From Pinibacter soli (GTDB lineage Bacteria; Bacteroidota; Bacteroidia; Chitinophagales; Chitinophagaceae), in contig NZ_JASBRG010000001.1 in assembly GCF_029961145.1 (NCBI RefSeq), forward strand, positions 744,001-808,000: a stretch of DNA of 64,000 nt. Direction: 5' to 3'. A program made the translations under genes and the position numbers. Under the pieces are notes generated by a model. That model was given only the letters and a program-made list of their open reading frames with translations, was not told the origin of the DNA and did not search any database. Positions within the stretch are counted from its first letter, which is position 1. Each line of letters starts with the position of its first letter. Positions 44,185-52,491 of the stretch are shown here, piece by piece.

Positions 44185-44332
44185 TAATTAATAATTAACA
44201 ATTAATAATTAATAGAGAACCCCTCTAAACCTTTGATCTATCTGCAATACTAGCGTGTTTGACTTTAGGTTGGCTAAAATAAAGATGTGCTCTCCAATGG
44301 CTGCAACCCTATTAATTTTTAATTATTAATTA
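44185..44332. repeat. Inverted-repeat element, TTAATAATTAA word family
   Basis: The left arm (44185-44213) reiterates AATTAATAATTAACAATTAA. The right arm (44309-44332) reads ATTAATTTTTAATTATTAAT and onward. The loop of about 95 bases has no gene. It separates the PUL sigma gene from the divergent tRNA. Confidence 0.8.
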
Positions 44333-44384
44333 CCAACTGCGTGGTAGCCTTCCCGTGGAGATTTCTAAAAAAGCAAACTATTTC

Positions 44385-44414
44385 TTGGATGGGTTTGTTT
44401 TTTTTATATTTTTG
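44385..44414 (+). promoter_or_regulatory. Bacteroidota-type promoter of the CAT-anticodon tRNA
   Basis: TTG at 44385-44387 and TATTTTTG at 44407-44414, spaced by 19 bases, match the TTG-N19-TAnnTTTG consensus. The tRNA begins 25 bases later. Confidence 0.8.
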
Positions 44415-44439
44415 CCGCTCATTTAGAGCGCCGCTCTGA

Positions 44440-44513
44440 GGGCCTATAGCTCAGTCGGTTAGAGCACCTGACTCATAATCAGGTGGTCCCTGGTTCGAGC
44501 CCAGGTGGGCCCA
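44440..44513 (+). tRNA. tRNA with CAT anticodon (probably Ile2, lysidine-modified; Met possible)
   Basis: This is a 74-base cloverleaf: acceptor GGGCCTA/TGGGCCC (one T-G pair), D arm GCTC/GAGC, anticodon stem CCTGA/TCAGG with loop CTCATAA, T stem CCTGG/CCAGG with loop TTCGAGC. The anticodon CAT is at 44474-44476. The discriminator is A and the CCA end is not encoded. The GC-rich acceptor and ACTCATAATC loop context resemble tRNA-Ile2, which reads ATA after TilS modification, but elongator Met cannot be excluded by eye. Confidence 0.96.
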
Positions 44514-44613
44514 CAAAGGTTTCAGAATTAAAAAACTGGAACCTTTTTTAGTTATAGACCGTTTTTTAAACTTTTTAACAATCAGCGTTTACGCTTTCAT
44601 TCGCAAAAAAAAA

Positions 44614-44621
44614 TACATTTG
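44614..44621 (+). promoter_or_regulatory. Possible -7 box (TACATTTG) for the following barrel gene
   Basis: TACATTTG matches TAnnTTTG exactly, 17 bases before the ATG at 44639. A -33 TTG at proper spacing is not clear. Confidence 0.45.
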
Positions 44622-44638
44622 CCTACTTTAATACTAAT

Positions 44639-45391
44639 ATGAAAAAATTTGTACTGGCAGCTTTGGCTTTTACCCTTGTAAACATTGCAACTGCGCAAAC
44701 CGGAACACCATCGACGACGACGAGCAAGACTCCTACAAAAAAAGACTGGAGCAAAGTGAACCTTGGCAATCGTGCTAATGATCACTTTATGATACAATTC
44801 GGTTATGACGGATGGGCCGCCGCTCCGGATAGTATCAACACAAAAGGTTTTAGCCGCCATTTCAATATGTACTTCATGTATGACATGCCTTTTAAAACAG
44901 ATCCTCGCTTTAGCATTGGCGCAGGGTTGGGTGTAGGAAGCAGCAATATCTTTTTTAACAAACAGGAAGTTGCCATTACAGCGCTTACTTCTCAATTGCC
45001 TTTCCCTGATAAATCTCAGACGGACCATTTCAAAAAATTCAAACTTTCTACCAACTATATTGAGGTGCCTTTGGAACTGCGTTTTGTAAGCAATCCGGAG
45101 AACACAAACAAAAGCTTCAAAGCAGCTGCGGGTATCAAAGTTGGCTTCCTTGTAAATGCACACACGAAGGGTAAGACCCTGCAAAACTCTGACGGACAAA
45201 CGATTAATAACTATACTGAGAAAGAAGCTTCCAAAAGATATTTCAATACTACCAAAATCGCTGCGACTGCAAGACTTGGCTATGGTTTCCTTGGTATTCA
45301 CTTCGACTACCAGATCACCAGCACGGTTAAAGATGGTATGGGACCTGCGATCAACCCTTACTCAATTGGTTTAGTAGTAAGCGGTTTGTAG
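44639..45391 (+). CDS. Outer-membrane beta-barrel protein (PorT/OMP_b-brl_2-like)
   Basis: This 250-residue protein has a signal peptide (MKKFVLAALAFTLVNIATAQ) and a Thr/Ser/Lys linker. About eight amphipathic strands follow (HFMIQFGYDGWA, HFNMYFMYDMPF, FSIGAGLGVGSS, NYIEVPLELRFVS, FKAAAGIKVGFLVNA, TARLGYGFLGIHFDYQ, YSIGLVVSGL). This is the pattern of small PorT-like eight-strand barrels. Its role is unknown; it could be structural or a porin. A strong terminator follows, so it is monocistronic, with its own candidate promoter after the tRNA. Confidence 0.8.
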   Translation: MKKFVLAALAFTLVNIATAQTGTPSTTTSKTPTKKDWSKVNLGNRANDHFMIQFGYDGWAAAPDSINTKGFSRHFNMYFMYDMPFKTDPRFSIGAGLGVGSSNIFFNKQEVAITALTSQLPFPDKSQTDHFKKFKLSTNYIEVPLELRFVSNPENTNKSFKAAAGIKVGFLVNAHTKGKTLQNSDGQTINNYTEKEASKRYFNTTKIAATARLGYGFLGIHFDYQITSTVKDGMGPAINPYSIGLVVSGL

Positions 45392-45449
45392 GCTTCGGCA
45401 AGCTCATCCGAACAGACTAAGCGATATTGGATTTAAAACATAATTTGAA

Positions 45450-45485
45450 AAGCGAACGGTGCAAATACGCCGTTCGCTTTTTATT
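45450..45485 (+). terminator. Intrinsic terminator after the barrel gene
   Basis: AAGCGAACGG (45450-45459) and CCGTTCGCTT (45470-45479) form a perfect 10-bp stem followed by TTTTTATTTTTC. The A run in front makes it potentially bidirectional. Confidence 0.9.
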
Positions 45486-45489
45486 TTTC

Positions 45490-45497
45490 TATTTTTG
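45490..45497 (+). promoter_or_regulatory. Possible -7 box (TATTTTTG) of hflX
   Basis: TATTTTTG is identical to the -7 boxes of both tRNA genes in this window and lies 20 bases before the GTG start of hflX, just after the preceding terminator. Confidence 0.5.
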
Positions 45498-45517
45498 CCC
45501 ATTAATTTTTTATAAGA

Positions 45518-46708
45518 GTGATTGATAAGAAAAACATTGTTCAGCAGGAAGAAAGAGCTGTTCTGGTTGGATTGGTTTACAAAGAACAAACAGAATTCCA
45601 GGTGCAGGAATACCTGGACGAACTGGCTTTTCTGGCTGAAACGGCCGGAGCCATTGCAGTTAAGCGATTTACACAAAAGCTGGCACATCCCGATAGCCGC
45701 ACTTTTGTAGGCAAGGGAAAACTGGAAGAAATAAAGGACTATATCACGAGCAGAGGCGTTACGCTTGCCATTTTCGACGATGAGCTTACCGGTTCGCAGA
45801 TCACAAATATTGAAAAAGAACTGAAGGTTAAGACGATTGACCGCTCAGATCTTATTCTCGACATTTTTGCGCGCCGTGCGAAAACAGCACAGGCGAAAAC
45901 GCAGGTGGAACTGGCGCAATATCAATATTTGTTGCCTCGCCTTAAAGGTATGTGGAGTCACCTTGAGCGGCAAGGTGGTGGTATTGGTACACGTGGTCCC
46001 GGTGAAACGGAAATTGAAACGGACCGTCGTATCGTTAAAGACAAAATCACCTTGCTGAAAAAGCGTCTGTCAGAAATTGACAAACAGTCTTTCACGCAAA
46101 GAAAAGAGCGTGGGGAATTTATACGCGTGGCACTGGTGGGTTATACCAACGTAGGTAAATCTACCATTATGAATCTTTTAAGCAAGAGTGAAGTTTTCGC
46201 AGAAAACAAATTGTTTGCAACACTTGACACAACGACGCGGAAAGTAGTTTTTGAAACAACTCCTTTTTTGTTGAGTGATACGGTAGGGTTCATTCGCAAG
46301 TTGCCACACCACCTCGTTGAGAGTTTTAAAAGTACGTTGGATGAGGTACGCGAAGCAGATATTTTAATGCATGTGGTAGACATTTCGCATCCACAATATG
46401 AAGATCAATTGGCTGTTGTAAATAAAACATTGCAGGAACTGAAAGCTTACGACAAACCGGTGATTACCGTTTTCAACAAAATGGACCAGTACGAAAAAAA
46501 CACGTTTGACGAATGGCTGGAAGATGATGTTAAGGAGCAACTTTTAGTGGAACTAAAAGAGCGCTGGGAAAATGATACACAAGGCAATTGTGTATTTGTG
46601 TCTGCTATTGAAAGAAAAAATATTGATGGCTTGCGCAACACGATCCTTACAAAAGTGAAGGAGCTGTATCGAATAAGATACCCGTATAAGACGGAATATT
46701 TGTATTGA
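45518..46708 (+). CDS. hflX: Ribosome-associated GTPase HflX
   Basis: This 396-residue protein splits or rescues stalled ribosomes. The N-terminal HflX domain has DSRTFVGKGKLEEI and IFDDELTGSQ. A helical linker (LPRLKGMWSHLERQGGGIGT, with GPGETEIETDRR) is diagnostic for HflX. The G domain has G1 GYTNVGKST at 208-216, G3 DTVGF and G4 NKMD. The start is GTG 45518 (VIDKKNIVQQEE), as there is no ATG before the domain. A -7 box lies 20 bases upstream. An inverted-repeat element begins 4 bases after the stop. Confidence 0.97.
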   Translation: MIDKKNIVQQEERAVLVGLVYKEQTEFQVQEYLDELAFLAETAGAIAVKRFTQKLAHPDSRTFVGKGKLEEIKDYITSRGVTLAIFDDELTGSQITNIEKELKVKTIDRSDLILDIFARRAKTAQAKTQVELAQYQYLLPRLKGMWSHLERQGGGIGTRGPGETEIETDRRIVKDKITLLKKRLSEIDKQSFTQRKERGEFIRVALVGYTNVGKSTIMNLLSKSEVFAENKLFATLDTTTRKVVFETTPFLLSDTVGFIRKLPHHLVESFKSTLDEVREADILMHVVDISHPQYEDQLAVVNKTLQELKAYDKPVITVFNKMDQYEKNTFDEWLEDDVKEQLLVELKERWENDTQGNCVFVSAIERKNIDGLRNTILTKVKELYRIRYPYKTEYLY

Positions 46709-46711
46709 TCT

Positions 46712-46905
46712 CTAAACCACAGAGTGAAGGAGTTTTTTTCACAGAGGAAAGGAGGAGCTGTATTGTGGCCCTATCATTCATTTGATGCGGCAACACCGTC
46801 AAAGTTTCTTTTTTTATTCTTTCAATAGAGAAAAAATCATTTCCAACGGGAAGTCCTCCTTTCCTCTGTGAAAAAAACCTCTGCTATCTCCGTGGTTAAA
46901 TCTCT
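46712..46905. repeat. Inverted-repeat element, CACAGAGGAAAGGAGGA word family
   Basis: The left arm (46712-46757) contains AACCACAGAGTGAAGGAG and TTTCACAGAGGAAAGGAGGA. The right arm (46853-46905) contains the complements TCCTCCTTTCCTCTGTGAAA and CTCCGTGGTTAA. The loop is about 95 bases. It occupies nearly the whole hflX-Rieske gap. Confidence 0.88.
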
Positions 46906-46917
46906 AGCAAAAAAAAC

Positions 46918-47268
46918 ATGGCAAATTACAAGTGGCACAAAATAGCTGACACTGTTGAAGAAATACATTTTGGTGAAAATAATATTGCTGTTACTGAAGC
47001 CGATGGCAAAACAATTTGCGTTGCAAAATATAAAGATGAATTATTTGCCTTTGCATACAAGTGTCCGCATGCTAGCGGCATAATGGCGGATGGTTTTATA
47101 GATGCTTTGGGAAATGTTGTTTGTCCATTGCATCGCTACAAGTTTTGCATAACAAACGGACGTAATGTGAGCGGCGAGGGTTATTATTTAAAGCATTGGC
47201 CAGTACGCATTGAAGATGAAAAAGTGTACGTGGGCTTTGAAGAAAAGAGCTTTTTGAAGTGGCTGTAA
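46918..47268 (+). CDS. Rieske [2Fe-2S] ferredoxin-like protein
   Basis: This 116-residue soluble protein has the Rieske cluster ligands C49-P-H51 (KCPHASG) and C69-PL-H72 (VCPLHRYKF), spaced as in small Rieske ferredoxins. It has no membrane anchor, so it is cytoplasmic and probably an electron carrier for an oxygenase or a nitrite-reductase-small-subunit-like partner. No such partner lies nearby, so its redox role is open. ATG 46918 follows the repeat by 12 bases. Confidence 0.92.
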   Translation: MANYKWHKIADTVEEIHFGENNIAVTEADGKTICVAKYKDELFAFAYKCPHASGIMADGFIDALGNVVCPLHRYKFCITNGRNVSGEGYYLKHWPVRIEDEKVYVGFEEKSFLKWL

Positions 47269-47298
47269 AAAACTTTTAAAAAAATCTTGTCGAATTAT

Positions 47299-47327
47299 TT
47301 GTTGGAAAGCAGAAATCCCTATTTTTG
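47299..47327 (+). promoter_or_regulatory. Bacteroidota-type promoter of tRNA-Asn
   Basis: TTG at 47299-47301 and TATTTTTG at 47320-47327, spaced by 18 bases, lie 19 bases before the tRNA. The -7 box is identical to that of the other tRNA. Confidence 0.75.
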
Positions 47328-47346
47328 CAACCCCAACACGGGAAAT

Positions 47347-47420
47347 TCCTCCTTAGCTCAGTTGGTTAGAGCATCTGACTGTTAATCAGAGGGTCGTTGG
47401 TTCAAGTCCAACAGGGGGAG
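47347..47420 (+). tRNA. tRNA-Asn (GTT)
   Basis: This is a 74-base cloverleaf: acceptor TCCTCCT/AGGGGGA (one T-G pair), D stem GCTC/GAGC, anticodon stem and loop TCTGA-CTGTTAA-TCAGA with anticodon GTT at 47381-47383, T stem GTTGG/CCAAC. The discriminator base is G. CCA is not encoded (CAG follows). Confidence 0.98.
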
Positions 47421-47423
47421 CAG

Positions 47424-47459
47424 AAAAGCCTACAGAATGTATATTTTGTAGGCTTTTTT
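47424..47459 (+). terminator. Intrinsic terminator after tRNA-Asn
   Basis: AAAAGCCTACA pairs with TGTAGGCTTTT, followed by TTC, immediately after the tRNA. Confidence 0.9.
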
Positions 47460-47473
47460 CATGGGCAAGATTT

Positions 47474-47546
47474 TAAAAGTCAAAATTAAAAAGTCAAAAA
47501 ATTGAGCGCATGAACAACCTTTTGACTTTTAAATTTTGACTTTTTG
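47474..47546. repeat. Inverted-repeat element, AAAAGTCAAAA word family
   Basis: The left arm (47474-47501) reads TTAAAAGTCAAAATTAAAAA and onward. The right arm (47520-47546) reads TTTTGACTTTTAAATTTTGA and onward. The loop is about 18 bases. The right arm is nearly identical to that of the element at 22745-22831, 25 kb away. Confidence 0.88.
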
Positions 47547-47589
47547 TTTACTCGATTTACAAATTAATCTAACCACATAACATCATAGC

Positions 47590-47931
47590 ATGCAAGAGCA
47601 ATTAACCACCCTGATTAAAAACTTAAAAGACAATAAAGTTTCATTCAAAGAAGTGCTTGAGTTTATAGAAACTAATTATCAGCACACACCGACTGCTTTC
47701 AAAAATGGAGATGTGCAAAATGAAGCAACGCAAAATCAAGGCAGTGCCAAAGTGTTTGCATTTGCTCAACTACATGAGCTTAGCAAAGAAGATACGCTTT
47801 ACCTATTTGCAGAACACTATCAATCTGTTTTAAATAATTTGAACGGCACTGATCATCAAAACATAAGGCAGTTTATGCTGAATGGTTGGGATGGAGTGAA
47901 GCTTGATGGAGTTTGTTTGGTAGCCAAGTAA
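47590..47931 (+). CDS. HopJ-family (PF08888) small protein
   Basis: This 113-residue protein matches the HopJ family as I know it: an N-terminal helix, then FIETNYQHTPTAFKNGDVQNEA, NQGSAKVFAFAQLHELSKEDTLYLFAEHY and HQNIRQFMLNGWDGVKLDG. The family name comes from a plant-pathogen type III effector, but homologues are widespread in bacteria without type III secretion, and none is encoded here, so an effector role should not be assumed. No signal peptide. It is a single gene between a repeat element and a lipoprotein gene. Confidence 0.88.
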   Translation: MQEQLTTLIKNLKDNKVSFKEVLEFIETNYQHTPTAFKNGDVQNEATQNQGSAKVFAFAQLHELSKEDTLYLFAEHYQSVLNNLNGTDHQNIRQFMLNGWDGVKLDGVCLVAK

Positions 47932-48086
47932 TGCGGAAGGGTACTACAAATGAGCTAGCCACCTATCTTTCTTTTCAGCGGAATTCATTATTTTACCAAC
48001 TCATTTGTGTCAAATGAACAATGGCAAAAGGTCATCATGTATCCAGTCTAAACCATTATCATCTTATTCCTAAAAAACACAAAAGT

Positions 48087-49097
48087 ATGTCTTATCACTT
48101 AGGTCCGAAAACCACATTGCGAACCTTATTCTTCGCTTTGGCGCTGTTTTTATTCGGTTGTCAAAAGGAAGTGAGCGAGGAACATCTTGACCAGGGCGGC
48201 ACTGGCAATTCCACCGCTGTGTTCAGTCTTGTTCCTACCAGCAATAACTGCTCCGACGCTGTTGTATCGGGCACATTTGTAGCCGGCACCGCTTTGACGG
48301 CCACATCAATGATCACCGTTACAGTAAATGTTACAACCATAGGCGGCTGGCAATTTTCTACCAACACCGTTAATGGTTACTCTTTCAGAGGAACAGGAAC
48401 CTTTACCCAAACCGGCAATCAAAGCATTCAGTTACTTGCAACAGGCACTCCGGCGGCGGCAGGCAACAATAACTTTAATCTCAACACTGGTTCTTCTATA
48501 TGCACGGTTGCCGTTACCGTTAACGCAGCGGGTTCTGGCGGCGGTGGCAATGTAGGCAACGCAACGCTTTATTATAAAGCAACAATAGATGGTGTTGCTT
48601 ATTCAGAAAAGGTTACAGATACTAACAGCTTCATTGCAGGGTCAGGTTTGTCCGGCTCTGATGATGTGATATTTGGTGGCGGAATCGCATTTGATGACGG
48701 TAACGGCGTTCCTAAACCGCCCACTGCAACTTCTCTTGATGTTGATATTGGGGTGCTTCATAATTATTATAATTGTACAGACGCTTACTTCAGGGCATTC
48801 TTCACTATTGGAGATCATGCATATGCGAAGCCTAATCCGATGACTGATGCAGACAAAGAAGGTGTGGTCGTGGTTTGGGGCGATGCATCTGGCGGTTACT
48901 GGAGCAGCCAGGCAGGCACGGGTAGTCAAACAGGAAGCACTTTCAAAATCATTAGTGTGGAAGATGCGAGAGATATTACCGGCACACTGTATCTGAAAAT
49001 AAAAATGCAGTTTAGCTGCAAGATCTACAACGTAAACACCGGAGCGGCTAAGACTTTAACCAACGGAGAAATGGTGGCCTACTTCGGAAAGATATAA
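48087..49097 (+). CDS. Hypothetical lipoprotein with Bacteroidota-type repeat domain
   Basis: This 336-residue protein starts at ATG 48087 (MSYHLGPKT), because its signal peptide ends in a lipobox (LFLFGC). The in-frame ATG at 48021 adds an unlikely lead. Residues about 45-155 form a Ser/Thr-rich beta domain with VTTIGGWQFSTNTVNGYSF and GTFTQTGNQSIQLLATGTP, a pattern common in lipoproteins of Chitinophagaceae. A Gly linker follows, then a C-terminal domain (ATLYYKATIDGVAYSEKV, ITGTLYLKIKMQF). No enzyme motif is visible. It should be anchored in the envelope, possibly exposed. The function is unknown. Confidence 0.78.
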   Translation: MSYHLGPKTTLRTLFFALALFLFGCQKEVSEEHLDQGGTGNSTAVFSLVPTSNNCSDAVVSGTFVAGTALTATSMITVTVNVTTIGGWQFSTNTVNGYSFRGTGTFTQTGNQSIQLLATGTPAAAGNNNFNLNTGSSICTVAVTVNAAGSGGGGNVGNATLYYKATIDGVAYSEKVTDTNSFIAGSGLSGSDDVIFGGGIAFDDGNGVPKPPTATSLDVDIGVLHNYYNCTDAYFRAFFTIGDHAYAKPNPMTDADKEGVVVVWGDASGGYWSSQAGTGSQTGSTFKIISVEDARDITGTLYLKIKMQFSCKIYNVNTGAAKTLTNGEMVAYFGKI

Positions 49098-49122
49098 TAG
49101 GTTCAAATGTTTTCTCCAACAA

Positions 49123-49158
49123 AAAGGAGCTGCATCAACTAATGCAGCTCCTTTTTTA
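49123..49158. terminator. Terminator between convergent lipoprotein and TIM-barrel-like genes
   Basis: AAGGAGCTGCAT (49124-49135) and ATGCAGCTCCTT (49142-49153) form a perfect stem with a 6-base loop, T run on the right and A run on the left, so it is effective on both strands. Confidence 0.92.
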
Positions 49159-49271
49159 ATAGGTGAAAACTCACCATTTTCCGAATATATAATTGTTTGT
49201 CTCTTCTCCGATTTTTCTATTCTGAAAACAACAACTCAGTTATAACAATAAATAAGATTGTATACAAGATT

Positions 49272-51083
49272 TTATACAACAGCAGCTTCAGGTGCTACGA
49301 TATCAATCGCTGCTAGTGCATGCTTATAATTTTCAAGTTGAGTCAATACGCTTTTTTTGATCCCTGAAAAATAGGTAGAGCCCGAAAACAGATTTTCATA
49401 ATAGGCAATTCCTGCTTCGACGTTGACTTTATAGGCCTTCCATTTTTTGATCTGTAATTCAGTAACGCTCTTTAATGACGATGCCATTTCTTTTTGCAAA
49501 TTATCAATGTACATTTTGAGCTCTTTCAAAAACATGTGCGGTCTATCTGTATCAGGCAAAACATTCTCATTGCCGTAAATATGTTTTGTCATGGAACTCA
49601 AAGAAACTTCTTTATCGAAATAGGCAAGATTGGGACCGGGACAAATAACTACGCCTTGTTGCTGACCTTTTACCGGAACATCATTTTCCATATATGCTGA
49701 ATTAGCAAGGCCCACGCAAAGACAGGATTTATCTGTAATGGCAGTTTTTCTCTCTTCATATTCCTTCGCAGAAATATCTCCGCTCAAAACATTCAACTCT
49801 GCTAATTTTATGTCCTGGTATTTTTTTGATGCGGTGCAAATACCTTGGCTATCGTATTCTTTGCTGAGTGCTAAATGTTTTTTGGGACACGAGCTGCCTG
49901 CGATCTGCGCATCTATACGGACTTGTTTCCAATACTCATTGCTTATGCCTCTTACAGTGTTGAACGGCACACCAAGCGGAGAAATATTACTGAGGTAAAA
50001 ATCTTCTTCTTTTGCTTTTGCCATTAATTTCCTAGTTGATGCATCTACCGTTGTAGCTTCAGGCACCAGCAAAAAAGGTGATCCCCAGCCAACAGAATCC
50101 AATTGATAATGATCCAGTAAAAAGCTATGTTCTTCTGCTGTACCTACGCCGCCTTGTGCAGTAATCTTTATGCTCAAAGGCGTTGCTGGAATGGTAATAT
50201 TTTTATCGTTCCATGCTTTTACAATTAAGTCGTGCATGGTTTGTATCAAGTGGGATTTCTTTTCTTTGAATTCTTCCAACACCGGACCCATTAAAAAGCC
50301 ATCTGTTGCAAAAGCATGTCCACCGCAGTTAAGCCCCGATTCAATACGAAACTCAGAAACCCAAATTCCTTTTTTTGCTAAAAAGCTACCCTGAACCATT
50401 GCCGATCTGTAGTCACTTACTTTGATGATGATCTTCTTTTTTAACTGTCCGTTTGCATCTGGGAAGAAATCTGTGAAATTTTCTATGTAGCTGTACAAGC
50501 GAGGATTCATGCCCGCAGAAAGCACCACCGATGAATTGAGTGTGCTGTTGGCAAACCCACGCAATGCGGCATGCGCATCATTGTACATGATGGGCAACTG
50601 CTCGTCTTTTTCAAAGTTGTCCTTATCCAGCTTTGTCATGATGTTGACATCAATCTTACCGGGATAAAGATTTTCTTCGATATAATTTTTAATGCTTTCG
50701 GCGCCATCATCTATAAAGCGCTGAATATTTTTTTTAAACTCCGAAGCATTGGGCAATGTCGCAATGTATTTTTCCAACTCCACTTTGCTGCTAGTTATCT
50801 CAGCTTTGAACGCATTGAACTTGCTCGTCACAATCACATCCATCATGTTGAGATACGCGGTGATTCTGCTTGCCCTGTAATCTTTTATCTTCTTCGTGAT
50901 CTCATTGTAAGGCAGCGTGAATTTCTGGCTATAGAAAGCACGCATTTTTTCGATCAACTCATCATCCACTATAGACACCACAGATGAAATACCAAGCGCC
51001 GCCACTTTGATGGGACTATCAATGGTAAACGCCAAACCCATTACTGGAATGTGAAATGTGTGCATCTGATTTTTATCAGTCAT
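49272..51083 (-). CDS. Large unrecognised protein with nitronate monooxygenase-like TIM-barrel motifs
   Basis: This 603-residue soluble protein starts at ATG 51083 (MTDKNQMHTFHIP); the longer frame to 51179 is poor. It has features of FMN-dependent nitronate monooxygenase/PfaD-type barrels: IPVMGLAFTIDSPIKVAALG near the start, ESGLNCGGHAFATDG in the middle and KITAQGGVGTAEEHSFLLDH later. A C-terminal region holds clustered cysteines (SSCPKKH, GICTASKKY, SCLCVGLANSAY, VICPGPN) that could bind an iron-sulfur cluster or zinc. It ends in a helical segment. The exact family is not recognised and the reaction is unknown; it is a single gene with its own terminator. Confidence 0.7.
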   Translation of the reverse strand: MTDKNQMHTFHIPVMGLAFTIDSPIKVAALGISSVVSIVDDELIEKMRAFYSQKFTLPYNEITKKIKDYRASRITAYLNMMDVIVTSKFNAFKAEITSSKVELEKYIATLPNASEFKKNIQRFIDDGAESIKNYIEENLYPGKIDVNIMTKLDKDNFEKDEQLPIMYNDAHAALRGFANSTLNSSVVLSAGMNPRLYSYIENFTDFFPDANGQLKKKIIIKVSDYRSAMVQGSFLAKKGIWVSEFRIESGLNCGGHAFATDGFLMGPVLEEFKEKKSHLIQTMHDLIVKAWNDKNITIPATPLSIKITAQGGVGTAEEHSFLLDHYQLDSVGWGSPFLLVPEATTVDASTRKLMAKAKEEDFYLSNISPLGVPFNTVRGISNEYWKQVRIDAQIAGSSCPKKHLALSKEYDSQGICTASKKYQDIKLAELNVLSGDISAKEYEERKTAITDKSCLCVGLANSAYMENDVPVKGQQQGVVICPGPNLAYFDKEVSLSSMTKHIYGNENVLPDTDRPHMFLKELKMYIDNLQKEMASSLKSVTELQIKKWKAYKVNVEAGIAYYENLFSGSTYFSGIKKSVLTQLENYKHALAAIDIVAPEAAVV

Positions 51084-51432
51084 AACTATAAGATTAGAAA
51101 GTTCAATATTTGAATGGCAACCATCGAATAGGGCGCGAATTAACGAGTAAGTGCGGAAAAGTTTTATGAGCAAGGTCATAGGAAAGCGAGAGGTGGGGAA
51201 AGTGGAGAAGATTTTACACGCCCTTTAACTACTATTCGGGCAGCCACTAACATATTGCGAAAATTTTTAACAACTTCAATTTGGAGCAAGGGCGCAGAAA
51301 CGCAACGCTCATAGCTACGCTTCTATCTGCGCCAGCTTAGGGATGCAGCTGAAGTTAGCGAATCGCATGTCGTTCTACTGCGGAACATCCCGAACAGCTT
51401 CTAATTTGAAATCCTTTTTATCAGATTATCTT

Positions 51433-52455
51433 CTACCACACATTCTTCGGACAACTATCATCATACTTGTTGCCCAGCAAGAAGCCGATTATAATCTCAT
51501 GTGAGCCCTTACTTACTGTGTTCAGACCGGATGTGGTATGGTCATATGAATAACCTACGTTGAAAAAGTTAGAGACATTGACACCTACCATTCCCGCATA
51601 ACCATCACCGTTTCTGTAGCTGGCGCCGATCCATGCTTTGTCAAGGTATTGCAGTTTTGCATTTACATCAAACTGCACGGGGGAAGGTTTTACATATTTC
51701 ACCATTACGGAAGGGATCAGGTTGAAATTTTCGCCAATGAGAAAACGATAGCCAGCTGTCGCGAAAATGTGCGGCACTGATTTACCTGTTTCTTTTCTAA
51801 CTACATTATCAGAAAATGTAAGGTCTTGCGGAATGATTTGCTGTGCAGATAAGCCCACAAAATATTCGCCTGAATACAAATATAAACCTGCGCTGAAATC
51901 AGGCTTAATGTTATTGATATTGCCCCCGTTTGCCACGGCAGGATCTATTTGCGTATTACCGAAATCAAGCATTGATGTGTTCAATCTTGTATTAACAATA
52001 CCCGCGGCAAAACCCGCAGCCAGGCTTGTTCTCGGACTGATACCTATATGATAGGCGTAAGTAGCCATTGCAGAAAAACGGTTGATGGGACCTGCTTTAT
52101 CGTTCACTACCTGCAAGCCAACACCGTGATGCGGTTCGGCGGCGGTATAATCCTGCCAATACGCAGTTCCCCTTGGGTTCTCACCCGGCACTTCAAATGA
52201 AGTGGCAGTGGTCCTGTAATCTTTTTTGTTGATCGGTCCTTGTATGGTAAAATAGGTTGTCACCGGTGCGCCGTCGACACCAACCCACTGGCGCCTGTGA
52301 CTTATTTTCACATCTGTATAATTTTCAATTCCCGTCAGTGCAGGATTGATGATATATTGGTTCAGGATATACTGCGTATACTGAGGTTTTTGCTGGGCAG
52401 TTGCGTTCAGCGAGGCCGCTATCCCAATTACACAAAATGTCAAAAGCTTCTTCAT
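51433..52455 (-). CDS. PorP/SprF family T9SS outer-membrane protein
   Basis: This 340-residue protein starts at ATG 52455 (a GTG lies one codon upstream) and has a signal peptide ending NATAQQ. The signature QYTQYILNQYIINPALTGI (about 27-45), then HRRQWVGVDGAPVTTYFTI, is diagnostic for PorP/SprF proteins. The rest is a barrel with GVGLQVVNDKAGPINRFSAMATYAYHI. Members are thought to hold type-B T9SS cargo at the surface. It follows two such cargo genes on the same strand, with a 45-codon ORF in between, so it is probably their partner. Confidence 0.95.
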   Translation of the reverse strand: MKKLLTFCVIGIAASLNATAQQKPQYTQYILNQYIINPALTGIENYTDVKISHRRQWVGVDGAPVTTYFTIQGPINKKDYRTTATSFEVPGENPRGTAYWQDYTAAEPHHGVGLQVVNDKAGPINRFSAMATYAYHIGISPRTSLAAGFAAGIVNTRLNTSMLDFGNTQIDPAVANGGNINNIKPDFSAGLYLYSGEYFVGLSAQQIIPQDLTFSDNVVRKETGKSVPHIFATAGYRFLIGENFNLIPSVMVKYVKPSPVQFDVNAKLQYLDKAWIGASYRNGDGYAGMVGVNVSNFFNVGYSYDHTTSGLNTVSKGSHEIIIGFLLGNKYDDSCPKNVW

Positions 52456-52491
52456 CACTACAGTCTTGTTTTTATTTTGAAAGTCTTGTTT

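Noticed and set aside
44440-44513. tRNA-flanked genomic island covering the PUL
   Set aside because: No integrase, attachment repeat or composition shift was seen at either end.
44597-45301. 234-residue minus-strand frame over the barrel gene
   Set aside because: It lies wholly opposite a signal-peptide-bearing barrel gene with its own promoter and terminator; its composition is not protein-like.
47590-47931. HopJ as evidence of type III secretion
   Set aside because: The family is widespread outside pathogens and no secretion apparatus is encoded here.
51272-51356. Imperfect hairpin around AACTTCAATTT and GGGCGCAGAAACGC near the PorP/SprF gene end
   Set aside because: Pairing is partial and broken; it may be a decayed word-type element, but support is too weak to list as a feature.
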